64,000 nt of DNA. It comes from Tachypleus tridentatus (taxonomy: Eukaryota > Arthropoda > Merostomata > Xiphosura > Limulidae). A model generated the notes under the pieces. That model did no database searches, was not told the origin of the DNA, and was given only the letters and a program-made list of their open reading frames with translations. Shown here in pieces: positions 55,931-64,000 of this stretch. Position 1 is the first letter of the stretch, and the number at the start of each line of letters is the position of its first letter. The stretch is from positions 138,355,009 through 138,419,008 of the forward strand of contig NC_134834.1 of NCBI RefSeq assembly GCF_004210375.1, read 5' to 3'. Both the position numbers and the translations under genes were made by a program.

Positions 55931-58800
55931 TATTAAAATTAAATGCTTCTGATGTACAAAATACAAATTAGTGATATTGGTAAGCTAGAATAGAAAGTAG
56001 GAAAGTGATGACTCTAACCCTTCAATAGACATTCCCAGCAACCAATTAACAACCTCATAGAATTCACCACAATGAAGACAAACTTCATGTTCAACAACCA
56101 CAACTATATACAAACAAATGGCCTAAGCATGGGCAACCCGTATCACCAGTTCTAGCTAATATTTTTATGACACAAGTTGAAACACAAGCAATTAACACAG
56201 CATTACATCCACCACTGTAGTGGTACAGATATGTAAACGACACGATTGCGGGATTCACATCCACAGAACACACACTTAATTTTTTCAATCACATTAACTC
56301 TATACATCCCAACATTCACTTCCATGTGAACAGGAAGAAAGAAATCAAATATCATTTCTTAACCTCAAAATTACAAGAACCGATACACAATTTAAAACAG
56401 AAATCCACCAAAAAATCACCCATGCTGGACTGTACATTCCTTGGGACTCAGCAAATGAAACAAAAACTCAACGTACTAAGAAACCAAATAAACACAGCCA
56501 TAAAACTATGCTCACCAGGTAAAATTAACAACGAATTACACAAAGTAAAACAATACTTCATCAACATCAATAAGCTTCCTCCACAAACTGTAGAAAACAT
56601 TATACGCACACACCTAGACGAAAAGCAAAATCAACTAACAAAAGTAAATATATCCCATGAATTAAAAAACTCACAAAACCATATACTGCTGCATACCATA
56701 TATTCTCAACATCAGCAGAAAAATAGCAAACATTTGGCAAAAACTAATTACAGAATATGACATTCCAGTTAATACCAAATTTATTCAGAAACCAGACACA
56801 AAACTAAGGTCTATACTGTGTAAAAACTACACTGACAAACACCAAACCAACATTATTTATAAAATACAATGTGATAACTGCCACAATTTCTGTATTGGAG
56901 AAACAAGTAAAAAAATGGAAACCAGGTTCAAAGAACACAAAAAGTCACTTTTACACGTTTTTGAACACTGCAAATCAAATAAACACAACATAACCGTAGA
57001 AAATACCCAAATCCAACATCTAAGCACAATCTCTACATTCCTACCCTCAGTTACACAACCCCCTTCAAACATGTGGTCAGCTATCGGTAAGTTACCTTTT
57101 TCTTTCTTTGTGAACCTGACAATGACCGAAGAAGGTTAAAACATTGTTTGCTCCTCTGCAAAAAATTTTTTTCAACTCAAACCAGCCATTTTTACATATA
57201 GAGAAAGTAGGAAACTCATTTCTTTTCTGTTTTCTGAGTTATATTTAGCAAATCAACCAAGGCGGACTCTAGGTAGCTCTGTGGTATATGTATAGGCAGT
57301 TGGAAGTTCAGAATGTTCCCCACATGGTTTTCTCACCCTTTGCATAGTGCTTACATGGGAAAACCTCTCTTTTCATGGTAGTACTGAAGTGGAGATATAA
57401 CATATAGCAGAACTCAAAATATAATTTTTTTTTTAAGACTTACATACAACTTTGTTACTAATCTTGATATATTACAGTGGAGTTTTATGGTATTAATATA
57501 GATACTGTTATTTAAAACCAAAAATTAAGTTTTACATCCTCCCTGTGCAAAATTTGACAAGGCTTAGCACATTATGGTAATTGAGTACAAACTTCATAAG
57601 TAGAAGAGATCATTTTTTTATATTTCATCATTTATTGTTCTATTTTTTAAGAAGAATAACTTAAATTTAAGAACTTAATTATAAATAGTAATAATATATA
57701 TACCTGTATAATATAATATAACCAAATTGAGGTTGTATTTTACAAAATATTGGTTCACTAGAGCAAAGGCCACTTTGTGAAAACCAAATTTATACTGTTG
57801 GATATGGGTAACGTGCACATGTGACGTGTCATTGGAACTTCTATAATAATAGTCATACATGACTGAAAGGTAAAAACATAAACATAAATACATATAGATA
57901 TACAATGTTATGAGATTTAAGATAATTAACTTAACATATGTGGTTTTGTGTTACAATCTTTAGTCATTTTAGAACAAAAAAAACATATTTTATATCTATT
58001 TCGTAGTTTTATATGTTGGCTGTGAGGTTTATCAAATCAGCCAAACGCATACAGAGATAGAACAGTGAAAATAACAGATATTTTCAAAACTATGTCTCAT
58101 TAGCTTTGTGGTAACATAATAAGATTTCAACCAAGATGTATGCAAAAAACAAGGAAAAGATTTGAAAAATAAGAAATGGATAATATAAAGCAAAAATAAA
58201 GTTTTTGGTCAGATTGAGCAGAAAAATTATAAAAAAATAAATAGTTGGTTTATTTAATATATATAGGTAAATCTTTGTAGCTATGCAGAAATTAAAATAT
58301 GAACTTTTATTTTTCTTTGTGAATTACACTAAACATCAGAAAATGATAAAATATCAACTTTAAAATATGTTTCAGTCCAAAATTATTGTAATAGATTAGA
58401 GTTAATGCATATTAGTGACTTTAAAATTTATCTGAAAAATAGTCTTGAAAAAATATGAGAAACTAGAGAAACCTGTTTTCAGATAACATCTGAGGTTAGA
58501 GATTTCACATGTGAAATGTTACAATTTTCTGATGCATAAAGCATTTATTTGTTAAATATTGTGTTTTGTTACTAGTCCAAATGCGAAGTGATTTTCTTGT
58601 CATTACTTACCCTATCACAACAGGTTACAGGTCATTGCATTCATTGACTTGCTTTCAAAAGTTTATTGAACTACTATCTTATGCATTTATAACTTAAATT
58701 ACTTGTAACACTTTATTTTTAATCATAAACTTTGCACATACAAATGTCACACATACAGTACAACTGCTTTAACATTTAGAAGCAACAGTACTGTGTACAT
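55500..58800 (+). repeat. Unclassified repeat R, copy R2, interrupted by a Penelope insertion
   Basis: R landmarks before the insertion (ATATTGAATGCAGC, GGTAAGCTAGAATAGAAAGTA) and after it (GTGGAGTTTTATGGTATTAA, ACATCCTCCCTGTGCAAAA, AAGTAGAAGAGATCATT, GTTGGATATGGGTAACG, TTATCAAATCAGCCAAACGC). More diverged than R1 and R3. 58570-58720 may begin a further partial copy (ATGCGAAGTGATTTTCTTGT, compared with 59330). Confidence 0.62.
56005..57201 (+). mobile_element. Penelope-like retroelement: RT C-terminal half and GIY-YIG endonuclease, with target-site duplication
   Basis: A 5'-truncated insertion flanked by a 13-bp duplication AGAAAGTAGGAAA (55992-56004 and 57202-57214). + frames: FNNHNYIQTNGLSMGNP, then SPVLANIFMTQVE after a shift; WYRYVNDTIAGF (catalytic YVDD changed to YVND); HINSIHPNIHFHVN; the linker frame 56326-56760; then IIYKIQCDNCHNFCIGETSK and METRFKEHKKS of the GIY-YIG domain, with HCKSNKHNITVENTQI. 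It ends with a GAAGGTTAAAACATTG tail. At least three frameshifts. Confidence 0.85.
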
Positions 58801-59329
58801 TTTTCCAGACTTATAATATTTATGGAGTGTTTAAGCCCTTTTTAACCATTTATTAACCTAAAATGTTCACATGTAAATAATATTTTCTTTAGGTTATTAA
58901 ATTGAGTTAAAGGGGATGTAGAACTATAAATACTGTATACACACCACCATTATGAGGCCTTATTTTATTCCTCCAGTTTGCTAATCCAAGCTATGCTGAT
59001 TACTCATGAATAGGTGAAAATAAAAAATACTGTAATATTGTTTTTCAGATTTGATATACTAGATAATTCAGTATTATTTTACATGTTTGTAATTGTGTTT
59101 ATGATAGGTGTTAATTAAGAGTTTAGAGTTTGAATATTTGTCAAGTGTTGAATGTTGTCAAAACCTTATGTACTGCTGTTTTCAAAGGTTGACTAACACT
59201 TACATGATGGGCTCAGTTCAAAAGATATGAGCTCTTATACACATTTGTACATATTAGGTATTTATACTATAGCTTTTTGTGCTTAAAGAATTTTGTGAAA
59301 TATTGTCTGTTTTATTATTAATTTGTATG

Positions 59330-60640
59330 TAAAATGATTTTCTTGTCATTATTAACCCTATCATGACAGCTCATTGCATTTGTTGACATGCATTCAAAAG
59401 TTTATTCAACTACTATTTTATGCATTTGTATCAATAAGTTTAGTATCAAATTATAATTGAAATTCTTGTGTGCATTATTTAATTTCTTTATCTAAAGGCC
59501 AGTATTTAAAAAAATCACATTTGAACATCAATTTATGTGGTTCATGTGGTATGTTGAATGCAGCACTGGTTAAGATTAGATGCTTGTGATGTCAAAATAC
59601 GAAGTCTATAGTTTTGTATAAATTAGGAACTGAGATTACTTGTATTGACAAACTAGAATGTAAAGTAAAAACCTTTTATATTTTCTATTTGCTGAGCTAT
59701 AACTGTTTAGTGAGTCAAACACATTGGCCTGTGCTCACCTCTTTCTATTTTTGAAAACAGTCCCTCATATACATTTATTTCTTTGTATGACATGGGAATA
59801 ACCAATCAGAAGCTCGGAATATCTTCTCAGTGATTTTCTTAACCATTTTCAAATATAATTGCTTCTTTTCTCTCTCTCTCTCTCGATACAAACCTCATAC
59901 TTGTAAGTTGTATTTAGCTTGTTTGAAATTTAATAATTTTTTAGATACAAATTCTGCTTAGTTATTAAACTTGATAAATTATAATGGAATTCTGTGGTAT
60001 CAGTGAAGTAATTTATATTTTTTGGTCACTTAAACACACATGTGAAAAGAACCCAAAACAATTATTTCGTTTCCCATCCTCAACATGCAAAATTTTGAGG
60101 CTTAGCAATCTATGACAAGCAGCAGCTGAGTACAAAGGATTGTAACTAGAAGAGATAATTGTTGCTTTATTTCTTTATTCACTGTTTTGTTTTTTAAGAA
60201 TAAGTTTAAGAACTTGTTTTTGAATAGTAATAATCAATATTCTTATCCAATGTGTAATAATTGAAATGTGGTTGTATTTGACAAAATTCTAGTTCTCTAA
60301 AATGCAGCCAAGACAGATCATTTTGTAATGACTAAAGGTCAGTTTTATAAAATTGGATATGGTAGCATGAGTACACTTGTACTGCATCATTGTAACTTCT
60401 ATATTATTAGCCAGCTACAACTAAAAGGACAGCATAATAAAAATAATTATATAAATGTACAATATTATAAGATTTAAGCTATTTAGTCCAAACATACATG
60501 TTTTTGTTTAAAAATCAATAGTCATTATTAAACTAAAAAGGCATAATTTCTGTTCATTTCCTTATTCTGTATGGTGGTTATGAGACCAATCAAATTGGCT
60601 AAACTCATACAGATTCATTTATGAAAATAATATAAAATAT
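59330..60640 (+). repeat. Unclassified repeat R, copy R3
   Basis: The best match to R1 in order. Landmarks: GGTATGTTGAATGCAGCAC, AAACTAGAATGTAAAGTAA, CACCTCTTTCTATTTTTGAA, AATAACCAATCAGAAGCTC, TGGAATTCTGTGGTATCAGT, AGAAGAGATAATTGTTGC, TGCAGCCAAGACAG, ACTAAAGGTCAGTTTTATAA and AAATTGGCTAAACTCATACA. It includes a short (TC)n at about 59870. Confidence 0.72.
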
Positions 60641-61280
60641 AGTTTTTTCTTAAGAAAACTTTTGATAAAACTGTCTTGACATTATAAGGATTTTGCATGT
60701 GATATTTCAAAGTTTTTTGATGCATAAAAGTATTTTTAATCTTAAAATGAAAATTACTTTGCATGTTGGATAGGTAACATGAGAAAGGAAAAAAGGCACA
60801 GGTAAAACATTGCATAACAAACCATAAGACTTTACAAAATGTCTGATATTTTGCATGTGAAAGCCTTTTTATGTTTGCCAATAACCTGCCAAATTTCATG
60901 AACATACACTTACTAATTTAAAAGTAATAACATGAAAATGATAAGCACATAATGGTTGAAAGTTCTAAGAAAGTATATTATTCATATCAAAAAATCTCAA
61001 ATGTTATTTATATAATCTCTAAAACCTTCTAAATATATTTCATATGCTTGTTTTTTGGTAAGACTGCATTGTATCAGATGTTTTTTCTACCTGTTGTTAT
61101 TATTATTTTTCTAACTATTGGAAGTCTATCAGTTTGACCAACCTCATAACTACTGTACAAAATTAGAAAATAAATATAAATTATGCTGTTTTCATTTCAA
61201 AATGATTACAAATTGCAAAACAAAAATACAACTATTTAGTCTAAATGACTTAAATCTTATAACCATATATGTATGTAAAA

Positions 61281-61282
<2 letters not shown>

Positions 61283-61319
<37 letters not shown>
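61283..61319 (+). repeat. (GT)n microsatellite, about 18 units
   Basis: Uninterrupted GT run next to the inverted R copy. It creates the spurious Cys-Val run in one open frame. Confidence 0.95.
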
Positions 61320-61320
<1 letters not shown>

Positions 61321-61324
61321 ATAT

Positions 61325-61960
61325 TTTTATTATATTGACCTTCCAGTCATGCTAGCTGTCAATACAGTTGCAATGATGTGCTGCATATGCACTCATACTA
61401 CCATATCCAATAATATAAAAGATACCTATCTTGGTTTTGCTTTAGTGGACTAGTATTTTGTAAAATACAGTCTCATTTCAATTACTATACATTATATATG
61501 TATATATATATTATTACAATTTACAAATAAGTTCTTAAACATATTTTTCTTAAAACATAGAACAGTAAATGAAGAAGTAAAGCAAACAGTTGTCTTGTTT
61601 CAACCTTTGTACATGGTCATTGCTTCTCTTAGTTTGTTAAGCCTTAAGAAATTGTGCATTTGGAGGATATGAAACAATTTTTTTTTAAGTTTTTTTATAT
61701 ATACCTTTGAATAACGAAGAAATTCTTAAATTACTGTATCAACACTGTAGAATTCTATATTTCATCAAGTATTTCAGTTTTAAAAATATGAAATTTGAAG
61801 AAGACTGAAGACATAACCTAATCCCTTGAAATCTTGGTTCAAAAGAATGAGATAGCATTCCACTTTCCAAATTACGTACATTTGACAGTTGTTTCTGATT
61901 GGCTTGAAGGGGAAAGTTGGTTTTGATTGGAAATGTTGAAGTCTGTTAAATTTGTTGTTG
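61325..61960 (-). repeat. Unclassified repeat R, copy R4, inverted
   Basis: Reverse complement carries TAGAATTCTACAGTGTTGAT, ATATCCTCCAAATGCACAA, AAGGCTTAACAAACT, TTTAAGAACTTATTTGTAAA, TTGAAATGAGACTGTATTTT and ACAAAATACTAGTCCACTAA, in the R order. Confidence 0.65.
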
Positions 61961-63680
61961 CTGTGAACAGAACGTTTTTAAACCCAAATATATCTTGGTT
62001 ACAAAGCCATATAACTTCCAGTGATTTTGTATGTACCAGTATAATAATTTGATAACTTTTTTTTCCAAAATGAGTCTTTGAAAGGTGTAGAAATTGATTT
62101 GTGTTTTCCTTCCATTTGAGAGATTAAATAAGGCTCATTGCGAGGCTTTACAAATACAGTATGCAAATAAAAATCAATTTTTTAACATTGTAAATAATAA
62201 AAAATCATTGTTTTTGTACATGTTTTATTTACTCTGTTTTAAGAAAAATAAGCATGTACGAATAAATAGTAATATATATTTATACGCACACACACACATG
62301 CACGTGTTCATAGACACGTATGTGATTTGTATACAAAAGACCTTCTCCAACTGTGTTCTCAAAATGGAATTACAATAAACTCTGTGGGGAATGTCTGGTA
62401 ATTGTGCTGCATCAGCTTATTTGCTGCTGACAGTGTTGTTTTATTTTGTTACATAAACAGCCTTAATTACAGGAATGGCAGTTTCTTGTTTTTTGAATGG
62501 TAGGTTTTTGTTCAACTGCTTACAGCAAAATAAATATAGGAAATATACTGTAAAGGTTAGAAATAGAAACTCTCAGGGAAAGTACCTTAGAATTTTGTGG
62601 TCAATATCAAAGAGAATTGAACATTACTACTCACTTTATTTCATATTTGTTATGCTGCCACTCAGTTTTGAACAAAATCCCAATATTGCTGTAATTATTA
62701 GTATTACGATGCATTTAACAAATGGATTGTGATTAAATTGAATGTAAGACTATATCACACAAGAAAATGCAATAAATTGATATTATAAATGTATATAAAT
62801 AATTTTGTCTGTAGTTTTTTGGGTTTTTTTTCCACAAATTTCTTGATCAAATGCTACAAGTCTAGTAATTAGAAAGGCCTTTGTCCAAAGAGTCTGAATT
62901 ACATATTTGATGTGCCATTCAGAATCATGTTATGTGTATTATCTTGGTCCAACTTTTTAATGCATTGAGTACAATACACAAAGGCACAATGTCATTGTCA
63001 TTAGATTATGACTGGCTTCAATTTCAACTTTAGTTTTCTCACTTTCAAAGTACTTTGCACAAACATAACCTAACTGGTATGTAACTTCCTATTAAAAAAA
63101 ACATGAACATTATATGAAATGTAAATTTCTTTGGACTTTTGTAACTTTACTTAGATTTAAAATACATATGCACAGTTTGTTCAAAATTGTATTCTTATCA
63201 TTTTGTGAACACATGTCTAGACATTTCTGTATATTCAATTAAATTTACCTTTATTACAACTTTACATTTACTTTACTTTGCAATAAATTAGCTTTGGTTC
63301 CTATCACAGACTGCTATAAACACTACATAATTTTTCTTCACTGTGGATTTTCTTTGTTTTTGTGAGTTTGTTTCAGCTGTTGAAATTGTCATACACTGAA
63401 TGCTCACAACTCTTTTTCTACTTTGTACACTTTTATTAATACCATTATTTTATTGTATACAGTTTTTCAAGCATGTTGTAAACACTTAAGTGAAAGATAA
63501 TTATAAATAATTTTTTTTATTAGGCAAACAAATGCTTAGCCAAAATTAAATCCTTGTCAAATGACATAAATATCAGAATAACATAAATTTATTTTGTAAA
63601 AACAAAACTCTTCAAACATTCTTACAAGGTTTGAAAACCCTTAAGAATGGGTTTTTCTATTTTTGCTACAACAGTTTTTT
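61961..63680. other. Unassigned AT-rich DNA, HBS1L intron 5
   Basis: 62220-62340 may be a short R piece (TTTTAAGAAAAATAAGCATG, TAAATAGTAATATATATT) followed by (CA)n. Otherwise nothing is recognised, and no GTPase-domain exon is visible. Confidence 0.45.
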
Positions 63681-63689
63681 GAAATTTAA

Positions 63690-64000
63690 GTTTTAACCCT
63701 TCTGTTTAAGGGGTTTTTTGTTTTTGGGTACAAGCCATGTATGACTTCTGAGTCCATTCATATCACTTTCTTGGAATTTTGATCTTGGTCCAGTCTGTAT
63801 TCTATCAATGGAGTTACTTCTACATTTCAGGTTTTCTGTGAAGTTTACTTCTGGTTAAACACACCCCTCTTGAATGCTCTTACTGTCCTTGCTCATCTTA
63901 GGGTTTCTTATTTCATGGCTCTCCATTTCTCATCCTTTGGCTCTGGCTGTCAATTTTCTCAACCAGGCTTGCTCTTACCCTTTTCTTTATACCTTTCCCC
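63690..64000 (+). mobile_element. Possible start of another DIRS-type or related element at the window edge
   Basis: T/C-rich sequence with a DLGPV-like stretch and LLLSLLILGFLISWLSIS resembles the middle of DIRS recombinases (LSLVL..L...PFEPL then a hydrophobic helix). It runs off the window, so only a weak call. Confidence 0.25.

Noticed and set aside
56326..56760. 144-codon open frame considered as an independent gene
   Set aside because: It is colinear with the linker between RT and GIY-YIG of a Penelope element, with the flanking motifs in adjacent frames.
61118..61453. 111-codon open frame with a Cys-Val run
   Set aside because: The run is a translated (GT)n microsatellite, and the flanks are repeat R.
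1..64000. CRISPR array, operon or prokaryotic island
   Set aside because: No regularly spaced short repeats and no dense intact coding. The introns, SINEs and retroelements show animal nuclear DNA.

Overview
This window is AT-rich animal nuclear DNA. It holds the 5' part of one recognisable protein gene, set in a dense mixture of decayed transposable elements. The gene is HBS1L (HBS1-like, the translational GTPase partner of Pelota in ribosome rescue). Five short coding exons, all in class 1-1 phase, run along the + strand from the start codon at 30849 to 52904. They give about 162 residues of the conserved N-terminal HBS1_N region and the stretch after it. The GTPase body is not in the window and must lie beyond 64000. 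Introns 1 and 2 are about 13 kb and 6.3 kb long and full of repeats. A tRNA-Thr-like SINE, a second tRNA-derived SINE, DIRS-type tyrosine-recombinase retrotransposons and GIY-YIG Penelope-like elements occur together. With an arthropod-like HBS1 N-terminus, this suggests a chelicerate, most likely a horseshoe crab. The species call is inference from memory of repeat types, not something the sequence proves.

Layout. 1-30.8 kb is upstream and intergenic, with no host gene recognised. It holds: a Gypsy-like gag remnant (0.3-0.5 kb); Penelope 3' tails (1.1 and 1.9 kb); SINE copies (1.2, 2.1, 2.4, 3.0, 16.8, 22.6, 23.7, 26.6 and 29.6 kb); a foldback interrupted by a TA-flanked transposon (3.8-5.0 kb); a gag zinc-knuckle remnant (6.2-6.8 kb); two opposed copies of a Tc1-like remnant (8.3 and 24.2 kb); DIRS recombinase tails (9.4 and 11.7 kb) and a longer DIRS copy (18.2-20.0 kb); a mariner (13.0 kb); a minus-strand hAT relic (14.2-16.5 kb); and a LINE with gag, endonuclease and RNase H pieces (25.1-28.0 kb) that abuts a head-to-head Penelope pair (28.0-28.6 kb).

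30.8-64 kb is HBS1L and its introns. Exon 1 lies in a 160-bp tandem duplication whose second copy has lost the start codon. Intron 1 holds a small TA-flanked element, a nearly full-length DIRS element (32.5-37.6 kb), a second Penelope lineage (39.6-40.3 kb), a 1.39-kb mariner carrying a nested SINE, and a LINE 5' region (42.2 kb). Intron 2 holds another mariner and an unclassified dispersed repeat, here called R. Intron 5, open to the window edge, holds a large inverted duplication built from Penelope and R, a Penelope insertion into R with a 13-bp target-site duplication, and more R copies in both orientations.

None of the transposon reading frames looks intact. The most unusual structures are the exon 1 duplication, a probable GC-AG intron after exon 3, SINE copies with two different 3' tails, and two independent head-to-head Penelope junctions.
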